Source: Candidatus Scalindua japonica
GTDB taxonomy: Bacteria; Planctomycetota; Brocadiia; Brocadiales; Scalinduaceae
Assembly (NCBI RefSeq): GCF_002443295.1
Contig: NZ_BAOS01000010.1
Coordinates: 150,434-214,433 of the forward strand
Direction: 5' to 3'
Length of the DNA stretch: 64,000 bases
Positions 56,654-64,000 of the stretch are shown here, piece by piece. The translations under genes were made by a program, and so were the position numbers. The first letter of the stretch is position 1. Every line of letters starts with the position of its first letter. The notes under the pieces were generated by a model. That model saw only the letters and a list, made by a program, of their open reading frames with translations, was not told the origin of the DNA and ran no database searches.

Positions 56654-57233
56654 AATTTTTCTCCTGAAAAGGCTATAAAAACGGCTTAAAACTGCCAAAT
56701 TGTAAGTTGTTGTATTTCAACATCTTAAAAAATCGTGTTCCGGTTGTTTCTTAGTATCAAGTCTATAGGGCTTCTCCCATAAACAAGCCAAGCTGAAACC
56801 AAAAAAAAACCAGTGTTTGCGTGCGCTTGGTGGGCGTACTCAACACTGGTTTTTGTAGTTGATATATTATGGATTTTAACTAAGCTATTACTATTATTCT
56901 TTTTCATTGGTGAATGGGAATAATGTTCAGGAGAACATAAGTTGCCGCTTATGTCTTCCTTTTTTATGTAATAAAATATCTATAACAAATATTTATAAAA
57001 AGTAAAACGGTGTATTACCGTAATTCAAATACAGTATCTGATTATTCAAAAAAGTACAGAGGTGTTCCACCTACTTTTATATCAAGAGTAATAATTCTCA
57101 TTGTATCATCTATTTCTTGTTTGAAGTTAAAATACCATAACATGTTTTAGCACATTAATGTTTTATGGGGGTATAAAATGCTAACAAGTTTCCGGCGGAA
57201 ACATTAATCACAAATTAATATTTAAAATTAAAA
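56654..57233. other. Region upstream of rep: possible origin, no gene
   Basis: No credible gene. It contains a strong hairpin (56805-56854) and short AT-rich stretches. A double-strand origin for the Rep protein would be expected here or nearby. Promoter elements cannot be assigned. Confidence 0.4.
56805..56854. repeat. 13-bp perfect hairpin upstream of rep
   Basis: AAAAACCAGTGTT pairs with AACACTGGTTTTT around a 24-nt GC-richer loop (GCGTGCGCTTGGTGGGCGTA within it). T-runs follow on both strands, so it could end transcription both ways; a nicking-site hairpin for the neighbouring Rep is the other option. Confidence 0.55.
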
Positions 57234-57261
57234 AGGCCATAGTGTTTTTACACTACGGCCT
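57234..57261 (-). terminator. Rho-independent terminator
   Basis: A 12-bp stem (AGGCCATAGTGT with ACACTACGGCCT, one mismatch) with a TTTT loop. On the minus strand it is followed by TTTTTAATTTT. It lies 42 nt after the stop of the small gene at 57304-57558. Confidence 0.75.
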
Positions 57262-57303
57262 ATAGTATTAAATCTTGTTAGACATATCCATGACATCAAA
57301 TAA

Positions 57304-57558
57304 TTATTTCATGTCTGACTTTTTAATCGTCATGTGTCCTTTGTGCCCCAAGACTTTTAATGATTCCTCATCAAGAAAGAAGTATCTCTTATATATATCA
57401 GAGCTGCAAATATGTGTACATTTTATATAATCCAAGTATACTTTGATGAGATCATCAAAGGCGGGGTCTATCTTCTCTTTCCAACTATTGTATTTATCAA
57501 CTTTCATGCAAAATGTGTTTTTCAGCCGTTGTGGGATTTCAATCCACCAATGCTGCAA
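57304..57558 (-). CDS. Small hypothetical protein (84 aa)
   Basis: No family recognised. It begins with TTG and has no clear ribosome binding site, so the true gene could be longer upstream or a fragment. Aromatic and charged residues (KYNSWKEKIDPAFDDLIKVY) look protein-like. A good terminator follows on the same strand, which supports transcription. Confidence 0.4.
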   Translation of the reverse strand: MQHWWIEIPQRLKNTFCMKVDKYNSWKEKIDPAFDDLIKVYLDYIKCTHICSSDIYKRYFFLDEESLKVLGHKGHMTIKKSDMK

Positions 57559-57629
57559 ATAAAAGATACTTTAACAGTGTTCAAACTTAGAAATCACGCA
57601 CGTGATTCAAAATCGGTTGCTAAATATTG

Positions 57630-58679
57630 TTATATGTTTGTGTCCATCTCAATAATGAAAAGACCTTCATCATTCCGTGTAATCCAATCCGGCAACGGAT
57701 TTTGTTCTCCAACAGCGAGGTGGATTTTGCTGATAATCTCAAATGTAACAGAGACTGTGTTTTCCACTGTTGGTGAATCGAGTTCATAAACTTTGGATAA
57801 CTTTTCATATCCACCAAAGCGTTCAGGGGCAGAGAATGGCGAAGCATGTACGATTGAATCTCTAAATGGTTTGATAGTCTCTCTAAAAGACTTTAATGGA
57901 TCATCGTCAACGTTCAACGGCTCAGTGTCGTTAGCTACAATACCGGGAATCTTGGTAAGTTTGTCAATAATGCTGGCCTGCCCTTCAGTCAGTATTTTCT
58001 GTTTTTTATTTGATAATTCTGAGATATCGTGGGTCTGAACATAAGCCCAAGAAATTCCATTTATGTATGCCTCAACAAGATTGAAACAGGATAAAATACA
58101 CATTCTACGATTGTACGCACATTCTCTACAGAGTTCCGAAATCTTTTGTCGTTTATTTTGCTCTTTCACATCCTTCCAGGATGTGCCGTGAAAGAGTTTC
58201 AATTGTTTTTCAATCTTGATGACGTTATTGTACGCAATGGCCATATCTCTAAAAAGATGCATCTCAGGATATTCCATTTGCAAGCCCCAAGGTGAAAGAA
58301 TAATTGTAGAATGCAAAGGAGCGCCTTTCAAAACCCTTTCTTTTGGTTCACCGAAATCTCTGATAAATTCAAGTAGTGGTAGCCGCCAACTACTATTATG
58401 CTCGATTAATGGTTCGTATAACTTTGCTAAGTCTTCAGGCCGTAGGTTTTTAAAATTTCTCCTACAAAACTTCGCAACTTCACCTCGTAAGACCTTTCGT
58501 ATAGATTCTATTCTTGTTTTGAGTACTTTTCTCGGTTTCTCGATATACGAGTCGGGAAAGATAAGTTCCATCTCTCCATCCAGTTCACCCAACAAGAGTA
58601 GTCCAACTTGAGCTGCTCGCTCGAATTTTACGATTTCAGCAACCTCACGTTTGCGACCACCAAATGTTATTTGAGACAT
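57630..58679 (-). CDS. Hypothetical protein (349 aa)
   Basis: No family recognised. ATG 58679 follows GAGGA at about 6 nt; a TTG four codons upstream is in frame. The protein is soluble and largely helical: a basic part (RKVLKTRIESIRKVLRGEV), a Cys-containing stretch (ISELCRECAYNRRMCILSC), and a C-terminal region FRETIKPFRDSIVHASPFSA, where RDSIVH resembles the R-x4-6-H motif of HEPN-type ribonucleases. That would fit a defence or toxin role, but this is inference. It ends the run of accessory genes on the minus strand. Confidence 0.65.
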   Translation of the reverse strand: MSQITFGGRKREVAEIVKFERAAQVGLLLLGELDGEMELIFPDSYIEKPRKVLKTRIESIRKVLRGEVAKFCRRNFKNLRPEDLAKLYEPLIEHNSSWRLPLLEFIRDFGEPKERVLKGAPLHSTIILSPWGLQMEYPEMHLFRDMAIAYNNVIKIEKQLKLFHGTSWKDVKEQNKRQKISELCRECAYNRRMCILSCFNLVEAYINGISWAYVQTHDISELSNKKQKILTEGQASIIDKLTKIPGIVANDTEPLNVDDDPLKSFRETIKPFRDSIVHASPFSAPERFGGYEKLSKVYELDSPTVENTVSVTFEIISKIHLAVGEQNPLPDWITRNDEGLFIIEMDTNI

Positions 58680-58742
58680 ATTTTTCCTCAAGAGATTATT
58701 GTTTATTTTGCTATCTGACTTTACCTCATAACGAAAAAATCA

Positions 58743-58814
58743 GGCATAAGCTAATAAGAATGCCGTTTCAGCGCCACTACGCTTCTTCCTTTTAACTGAA
58801 TAGGCTGGTTAGCC
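58743..58814. repeat. Possible divergent R1-type element (copy D)
   Basis: Starts GGCATAAGCTAATAAG and ends GGCTGGTTAGCCG, resembling the ends of copies A-C, but the middle differs and it is shorter. It overlaps the stop codon of the split gene at 58809. The relation to the other copies is weaker. Confidence 0.4.
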
Positions 58815-59270
58815 GTAGCTTAAGTGCTTTTCCTTTTTAAACCAGTCATGATTCTCTTCTGAAAATCTAATGAAGCGAAGAGTTTGCTCGTAGTAATCCG
58901 AAAAACGGGGATCAGTATCAAGCTTAGAAACTAAAGGCTGTATATCTATTGTTCTGCTTTCTCTCCATCTCCTGGGCCAATCCACAGTCATGCCGGTACA
59001 ATATTTCTTCTTTTCGTCGTTTTCTTGAACATCCGGTTTGTAATGACTCATGTATGGTAAAACGGTGTTCAAATGGAATCCATTGTTAAAACCAGGCTTG
59101 TTGAATGAATTGCCGAATGAAACACCAATCCACTTTTGTAGCCGTTCGGTTCTTGCAGCTTCAATTATTGGTTGTCCGAGATATTTACCAGAATCTTTAT
59201 TGAGGATCGCATCACCAACAGAAATTGTCCCTCGCAATGGAAGTTTATGTTCAATGCCATAACGAATAAG
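58809..59270 (-). pseudogene. C-terminal part of a nucleotide-cyclase-like gene split by an IS91 element
   Basis: The frame begins at the insertion junction (LIRYGIEHKLPLRGT) and continues ISVGDAILNKDSGKYLGQPI, then AARTERLQKWIGVSFGNS to SYG-stop. The P-L-R-G-x-I-S-x-G block matches the C-terminal side of a family whose start (FDILGF) lies at 61685-61969. Together they read AETIC-LIRYG without loss. No independent start with a ribosome site was found. Confidence 0.75.
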
Positions 59271-59306
59271 GTTAGATTGTGTGAGGGACGAACCACAATC
59301 TGAACC
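59271..59306. repeat. Hairpin at the left end of the IS91-type element, family R2 copy 2
   Basis: GATTGTG and CACAATC arms enclose TGAGGGACGAAC, almost the same loop as at 46090-46101. The outer pairs (GGTT/AACC) have one bulge. It likely marks the replication origin or terminus end of the element. Confidence 0.65.
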
Positions 59307-59552
59307 GTTTGTTGGACAAGCCCGTTGTTTGGGTGCTAAACATTGTATAAGAAAATATCTTATGAAGATTGCTTCTCTTTTTTACCGCAGAAGCTATGAA
59401 GCCAAAGAAGTGGATTTTTCAATTGCTGTCGTCATGCTTTAGGAGCTACAGAACATGGTTTTTCGGCCATTTTACCTCAAATTTGGGCAAACGGGGGCCA
59501 TCTCGACCCGATAATGCCGTTTTTGCAAATCTTAGATGCATAGCGGATTCGA

Positions 59553-60671
59553 TTACATAACCAGAACAGCCTCCTCTTTTGTTAACTTGTAGGGGAAAGA
59601 CCTGGATTTGTGTGATGGAGGTATCATCGTTTTTATGATCTTCATTATTCCTCCACAGCATTTGCACGTAAGCTTTGGACGCTCTCTGAACCAGGCTGAC
59701 GACTTATTCGGGTTGATACCGGTAAGGTACTGAAGCAATGCAATCAAGCGTTTGCTATTAGGGTGGAGGAAACCAAAGTTCCGTGTTCGCCTGAAACCTT
59801 TGGGTAGAACATGCTGGAGAATCAACCTGAGAAACTGCGGGCCGGGAAGTGTTCTTGTGAGCATTTTTTTGCTCTTACTATCCTGGTAACGAAAGGTCAC
59901 CTGACCATCTTTGCACGTAATAATATCTTTCTCTTGAATGACCCCTTTGTAGAGATAACGACCAAGATAGACCAGTGCCTTTTCACCGTTGCCGACAAAT
60001 TTGCAATCGACGACCCATGTTTTGGGATAATTAACTGGAAGCGTAAGAGCCGCTTTGTTCACGGCATCGAGCATTTTTGCTCGAAACACTTTAGCCAGCG
60101 CTTTGTGATTGAAAAGGTACCGCGTCTTTCCTTCGCTTTTTTTGAAGCTCCAAAGCTTTTTCTTCTGATTGATGGCCCCGGCTGGCATTACCAGATGGAT
60201 ATGCGGGTGGTAATCGAGAGAGCGAGAGTGGGTGTGCAAAACAGTGATGGCTCCAGCGTTTCCTTGTAATACGCTGTCATTTTGGACAAAGGTTTTTACG
60301 GTTTCCCAACAACACTGTATCATTATCGAGTAAAGCAAGCGTTGATGCTGCCATGCTAATGATCGAAGCTCTTTGGGTATAGTAAAGGTGAGCATAAAAT
60401 AGTCAGCAGGCACTTCTTTTTTCAGTTGACGCTCCAACCACTGCTGACACTCATGACTCTGACAATGAGGACAATTGCGGTTACCGCAGGAGTGCGGTAC
60501 AAAAACCTGTTTTTCACAGTCATTACATTGGACCAGCATGACGCGGCTTTGCGTAGTGCGACAATCCTTCATGGCTGCCAGGGCTTTGAATTGACTTGGC
60601 AGGATCGAACCATGATAAAGAGTGATAAAGTCAGCAATGAAGGTCTCAATTATAGAGGAGAGAGATATCAT
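59553..60671 (-). CDS. IS91-family HUH transposase
   Basis: About 372 residues from ATG 60671. N-terminal zinc site [40 protein letters not shown] (HUH metal site, HPHIH), [11 protein letters not shown] (catalytic Tyr region) and a C-terminal zinc-type CKCCGG. It nicks one strand and drives rolling-circle transposition. The start overlaps the stop of the upstream recombinase by 3-4 nt, so both are probably made together. Confidence 0.93.
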   Translation of the reverse strand: MISLSSIIETFIADFITLYHGSILPSQFKALAAMKDCRTTQSRVMLVQCNDCEKQVFVPHSCGNRNCPHCQSHECQQWLERQLKKEVPADYFMLTFTIPKELRSLAWQHQRLLYSIMIQCCWETVKTFVQNDSVLQGNAGAITVLHTHSRSLDYHPHIHLVMPAGAINQKKKLWSFKKSEGKTRYLFNHKALAKVFRAKMLDAVNKAALTLPVNYPKTWVVDCKFVGNGEKALVYLGRYLYKGVIQEKDIITCKDGQVTFRYQDSKSKKMLTRTLPGPQFLRLILQHVLPKGFRRTRNFGFLHPNSKRLIALLQYLTGINPNKSSAWFRERPKLTCKCCGGIMKIIKTMIPPSHKSRSFPYKLTKEEAVLVM

Positions 60672-61575
60672 ATAACATTCCCCCATTCTATGGAAAAACC
60701 ATTCATCAAATCATTAATTAATTGCAAGGCATTACGATTTGTATGAGAGGTCAGGTGGGTATATTTGGCAGTGGTTAAAATACTGTGGTGGCCGAGGATT
60801 TTTTGTACTTCAAGCAGATCAACACCCGCCTCAATCAGATGGGTTGCGTAGCTGTGTCGCAGACTGTGTGGTGTAATTTTTTTTTAATTCCACACTCCCG
60901 GGCTACCTTACGCAGAGTGGCCTGAACGCCATTTCTATTCAGAGGTGTTTTTGCCAGGTGGGCTGATTTCAAGCCACCATGACGGCCTGGAAATAGAAAG
61001 ACAGGATTGCGATGAACAAGCCAAAAACGGCGTAAGAGATTCAGGGTTACCTTTGGCAGGGGTACGAAACGGTCTTTATTGCCTTTGCTATCGCGGATAT
61101 GCACCCGCATTCGCTGAGAATCGACATCGCTAACCTCAAGACGTAGTCCTTCACCCAGGCGGAGACCAAGACTGTAAAGAACAAAGTAGAAGGCCCGGTA
61201 ACTGAGTTTTCTCGTCACCTGGAAAAGTTGGTGGGCTTCATTAATGGTGACAATATCGGGCAAACGTTGCGTTTTGGGTGGTTTAATAAGATTTACTTGC
61301 TCCCAACGCTTATGAAGCACATGAGTGTAGAAAAACTTTAGTCCGTAGAGGTCTAATTTGACTGCGCTCCATGAATGGGTATTGAGGAGATTGGAAAAAT
61401 AGTCAAGTAGTTGCTGTTCAGATAGATCGTGTATCTGATTGTCAAAATAATCACCGATCCGTCGGATGGCACGTGAATAAGCCTCGATTGTTTTTGGCCG
61501 GAGTCCTTTCAAGCGTAGGTGCTTTAGATGCGTTTGGTAATTTTTGTTGAAATCGGATTGAGATAATGTTTTCAT
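60668..61575 (-). pseudogene. Tyrosine recombinase of the IS91-type element, frameshift in an A9 run
   Basis: The first frame gives the SAM-like domain (LRLKGLRPKTIEAYSRAIRR) and LYSLGLRLGEGLRL (Arg), up to GIKKK. At A9 (60877-60885 on the complementary strand) the zero frame goes astray (LHHTVCDT), but the -1 frame reads [37 protein letters not shown] (HxxR, His, Tyr), ending at 60668. Slippage on A-AAA-AAA could restore the protein, so this may be programmed rather than dead. Confidence 0.75.
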
Positions 61576-61684
61576 AGACCTGTAACCTCCTATTTGTTAA
61601 TAGATTCACCCTCCCGTTGAGGGTGTGAGGTTACATTATATAATAAATTTCCGATTTTGTTCTCCGCGATAGCGGCTTCGTCCA

Positions 61685-61969
61685 ACAGATTGTTTCAGCA
61701 ATTAGATGTGTAAAACTTGGCAACGACATTTTGCTATATTTAGTCCAAAAAAGTATCGTGTCGCTAAAATAGGCATTCCCAAGTTCAAGCCACCCAACTG
61801 CAACATGTCCATCGGGGGTTGGAACAACATCTACGCCACCAGTTTGCTCCCTCACATACTCGACCAACCTGTCATATCGTTCTTTGATTTGTTTGAGTCC
61901 AATGGCCGAGAAAAGGCTTTCAAAGCCAAGAATATCAAAAAGGCAAAGGACTTGTTTATCATCAGACAT
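61685..61969 (-). pseudogene. N-terminal part of the nucleotide-cyclase-like gene split by the IS91 element
   Basis: From ATG 61969: LCLFDILGFESLFSAIG, NAYFSDTILFW and THLIAETIC, then the insertion. The D-I-L-G-F and F-S-D-T-I-x-x-W motifs with the later P-L-R-G-x-I-S-x-G (58809-59270) suggest a class III cyclase-like fold of about 248 residues in total. Catalytic ability is unproven. Broken by the element. Confidence 0.7.
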
Positions 61970-61997
61970 GTTTATTCTCATTCAGCGACTCACGCTT

Positions 61998-62101
61998 CAC
62001 ATAAACAACCACCACCTGTGCACAATGCTTGCAAGAGAGGTTTGAAGTGGCAGCCTCAACAAATATTAAACCGCATGTTTATTAGTGGTTGGCTTAGTGC
62101 G
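61998..62101. repeat. 104-bp imperfect palindrome, family R1 copy B
   Basis: Starts CACATAAACAACCACCACC and ends GTGGTTGGCTTAGTGCG. The core GCTTGCAAGAGAGG, GTGGCAGCCTCAACAAATAT and AAACCGCATG matches copies A and C. It covers the last codons of the DUF4365-type gene (stop at 62066). Confidence 0.78.
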
Positions 62102-63018
62102 ATTGGGTTCACCCTCATGGTTAAATCGTCCCGGTGCTAAGAGCATTACCATCTCAAGCACCAATTCCATTAATTTAGACCGAGTGTTATGAATGCTATT
62201 TTTATCGAAAACAATATCAAAATCCGGAGGCACTTTTTCCCAACTATCCAATTTCTCAAAATTGGGAAATACAGAAGTAACCTTGGAGCTATAGGAGCCA
62301 ATCCAAGCTTGAAGCGTATGTGTGCCTTCTGAATCTTGGTCGAGTTCAGACAGTAATTGCGACAATGAAGTAACTACTAGCCGATGCTGTATCATTTCCA
62401 TTATTCCAAGGATACCGTCCTGCTCTGTGTTTCTTCTATCAATTGGAATGGGCTGATGATCTATGCTGTTCAATTGCCTTACAGCAGCAACAAGGTCATG
62501 AATTGTAGGTAGCAAAGATTTGGCATACGGGCTGCATATAGAGATTCATTCAAATTTCGGTAGTGCCAACGTAGATTTTCTTTGATGATTTCCCATGCGC
62601 CTACATTCAATGAGTTTTTTCTCGGAACACAGATTGAGATCGTTTTATCTTCTCTATTTCTTAATGAATCCCGAACTTCTTCAAAAATATCCACATGCCA
62701 GCGGTAATAACCGCATTTTTCGGTTGCATCATATACGACAACAAGAGTTGGTAAAGGACTTAGAAACCAATATTCAATAGTTGAGTGCTTTAAACCTGAT
62801 ACTACAATATTTAATTCACGAACCTTGGGATAATTTGACGATTTTACTTGAACCCGAAACTCTCGACCATTTAGATCAGAGCTATCGCATATAACAACCA
62901 CACCATCTACACCGACATCAGTTTTGGGAGGTTGAAGTACCCAGCCCGAAGGAAGTTGAGACTCAAACCATATTTCACCCTCTCGACCGATTATCTGAGC
63001 TTCAGATTGTTTGGGCAT
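62066..63018 (-). pseudogene. DUF4365-type gene with one frameshift
   Basis: From ATG 63018 (AAGGAAAG at 5 nt): IIGREGEIWFESQLP, KTDVGVDGVVVI, RVQVKSSN and LVVVYDATEKCGYYRW, a DUF4365 nuclease-like domain with D-x-x-D and Q-V-K-S residues. After NESLYAAR the frame turns into MPNLCYLQ and stops, but a shift near 62525 continues AKSLLPTIHDLVAAV, FDIVFDKNSIHNTRSKLMEL to 62066. I take it as one gene with a one-base indel. A TTG-started separate downstream gene is the alternative. Confidence 0.7.
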
Positions 63019-63046
63019 ATTCTTTCCTTTATGAGGATAACGACCT

Positions 63047-63150
63047 GCATAAGTAACCACTACCTATGCGGTGACGTTAGCAAGAAAGGCTTGGAGTGGC
63101 AGCTTCAATAAATACTAAATCGCATGGTTATTGGTGGTTGGCTTAATGCG
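63047..63150. repeat. 104-bp imperfect palindrome, family R1 copy C
   Basis: Starts GCATAAGTAACCACTACC and ends GGTGGTTGGCTTAATGCG, giving terminal inverted repeats of about 17 bp with small gaps. The core AGCAAGAAAGGCTTGGAGTG, then GCAGCTTCAATAAATACTAA matches copies A and B. It lies between the zinc-motif gene and the DUF4365-type gene. Confidence 0.78.
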
Positions 63151-63237
63151 ATTTTAATAATGACTATTCCTTTTCGCAGTTAAAAATGCATATCAACGAT
63201 AAAGGATTGCCCCCATCCTTTTATACTACTACTCCCA

Positions 63238-63450
63238 TTAAATTCTACCAGATCCACCACATTGTGGGCACGGTTTACCTGAAGACCCCAAAGTAAGTGC
63301 TTCTTTGATAAGCATTTGCCCTTCAAGTTTAATATTCTCATCTTCCGTCGTTTCTTTTTGCCAAGAATGCTTTGGTCGCAATTCGTTATTATATTCTTCT
63401 ATTACATTTCGAGCTTCTTTGATTTTCTGCAAAACCTCTTTTTTTGTCAT
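63238..63450 (-). CDS. Small protein with a DnaJ-type CxxCxGxG end
   Basis: 70 residues. Helical charged start (KKEVLQKIKEARNVIEEYNN) and a C-terminal CPQCGGSGRI, half of a DnaJ-like zinc site, which may bind zinc as a dimer. AGGAGGT precedes the ATG by 6 nt. It is 10 nt behind the next upstream gene, so the two form an operon. Function unknown. Confidence 0.72.
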   Translation of the reverse strand: MTKKEVLQKIKEARNVIEEYNNELRPKHSWQKETTEDENIKLEGQMLIKEALTLGSSGKPCPQCGGSGRI

Positions 63451-63460
63451 GCTTTACCTC

Positions 63461-63988
63461 CTATACTGACGTGGTTTTAACTGATAAAATGTCAAATTTC
63501 TTCATATCTTCATATGCCCTTGTCATTTCAGAGCTTAAAAAAGCTTTGCAACTCTTCGCATAACCTGGGACTTGCTTGTTACAAACATTTAATGTTTCAT
63601 ATAAAAGCTTAAAAGAAGGCCAGTAGCTTTGATACAATACTATTTTTTCAATTACATCATGATTCCATAAGGATGCAGTTAAATCTAGAGCGTTAGCTGC
63701 ATTGTTAACATCAGGCCCAATTAAATTGTCAGTGTCAATTTCGTTTACACCTCTCCATGCCATATGTAGATCAATTATCCCTTGCCTTTTGAATATCCTC
63801 TTGTTTATATTTGAAGCTCTTCCTGCCAAATAAACGGCAACCAAGCTAATAGCCAAGCTAATAATACTACAGCTAGCAATAATTATCTCCGGCCATTTTT
63901 CCTTTATAATACTATTCCCCGTTTCACTGCCGAAAGAATTGCCAGCAATAGTGAGAAGCAAAATTGTTGTAAGTATGAATTGTTTCAT
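63461..63988 (-). CDS. Exported or membrane hypothetical protein (175 aa)
   Basis: No family recognised. A signal peptide or first helix covers residues ~3-20 (FILTTILLLTIAGNSF), and a second hydrophobic helix lies at ~33-55 (EIIIASCSIISLAISLVAVY). The rest (~120 residues) is soluble and helical. AAGGA at 63996-64000 sits before the ATG. Followed at once by the zinc-motif gene. Confidence 0.65.
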   Translation of the reverse strand: MKQFILTTILLLTIAGNSFGSETGNSIIKEKWPEIIIASCSIISLAISLVAVYLAGRASNINKRIFKRQGIIDLHMAWRGVNEIDTDNLIGPDVNNAANALDLTASLWNHDVIEKIVLYQSYWPSFKLLYETLNVCNKQVPGYAKSCKAFLSSEMTRAYEDMKKFDILSVKTTSV

Positions 63989-64000
63989 ATCATATTCCTT

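Larger units (their letters stand above)
59271..61684 (-). mobile_element. IS91-family element with a companion tyrosine recombinase
   Basis: About 2.4 kb between the two halves of the split gene, with no visible target duplication, as expected for IS91-type rolling-circle transposition. The left end (59271-59306) is a hairpin, the right end has a short CCGC-GATA-GCGG hairpin (61664-61675). It encodes a Y-recombinase (frameshifted) followed by the HUH transposase with overlapping stop/start. IS91 relatives with an added Y-recombinase are known. Confidence 0.8.

Noticed and set aside
47900..57215. Shared TTCCGGCGG and ATTTGTGATTAAT words near 47.9 and 57.2 kb as possible element borders
   Set aside because: The two words match in different relative orientations, so they do not form a consistent direct or inverted repeat; probably chance in AT-rich DNA.
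1..64000. CRISPR arrays, rRNA or complete tRNA genes
   Set aside because: No regularly spaced direct repeats and no full RNA gene recognised; only one tRNA 3' fragment at 53786-53824.

Overview
The window comes from an AT-rich Gram-negative bacterium. An AsmA-type envelope protein, a PEP-CTERM surface protein, a sigma-54 response regulator, PilZ remnants and a long surface-glycan locus fit a Planctomycetota-like or other deep-branching aquatic lineage. An anammox-type planctomycete (Brocadiales) is my best guess, but no anammox marker or rRNA is present, so this is weak inference.

Layout. 1-16.9 kb is a mixed chromosomal region: a partial AsmA-like gene, a decayed PilZ gene, a large acidic membrane protein, a decayed HbpS/GlcG-type gene, an iron alcohol dehydrogenase, a dead ISXO2-type transposase, Tex, a small regulatory group (putative H-box protein, sigma-54 response regulator, two receiver proteins), polyamine genes speE and speD, and an isochorismatase-family hydrolase. 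17.0-42.7 kb is a nearly gapless minus-strand run of about twenty genes for a cell-surface glycan: polytopic glycosyltransferase-like proteins, soluble GT4 and GT2 glycosyltransferases, a nucleotide-sugar epimerase/dehydratase, methyltransferases, a sulfotransferase, a polysaccharide deacetylase, a FemAB-like acyltransferase, an AsnB-type amidotransferase, an aldo/keto reductase, a flavoprotein and four radical-SAM enzymes. A PEP-CTERM protein lies just beyond it.

43-48 kb holds transposase remnants, rubrerythrin, a diiron-like domain fused to a receiver domain, and a toxin-antitoxin pair with a nonsense-mutated toxin. 48-52 kb contains two group II introns, one nested inside domain V of the other (a twintron), lying antisense in an open reading frame that rejoins in frame when both are removed. 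52-57 kb is integrative-element material: a GxxExxY gene framed by inverted repeats, two tyrosine recombinases converging on a tRNA 3'-end fragment, an excisionase-like protein and a rolling-circle-type Rep. 57-64 kb is an accessory run of minus-strand genes separated by related ~100-bp imperfect palindromes (another copy lies near 45.1 kb), suggesting cassette-like traffic. One of these genes is split by an IS91-family element carrying a Y-recombinase.

Working together: the glycan locus probably builds, decorates and transfers an unusual surface polymer. The 43-64 kb part is a landing zone for mobile DNA in which many genes are visibly broken. All functions are read from motifs and context; no search was run.
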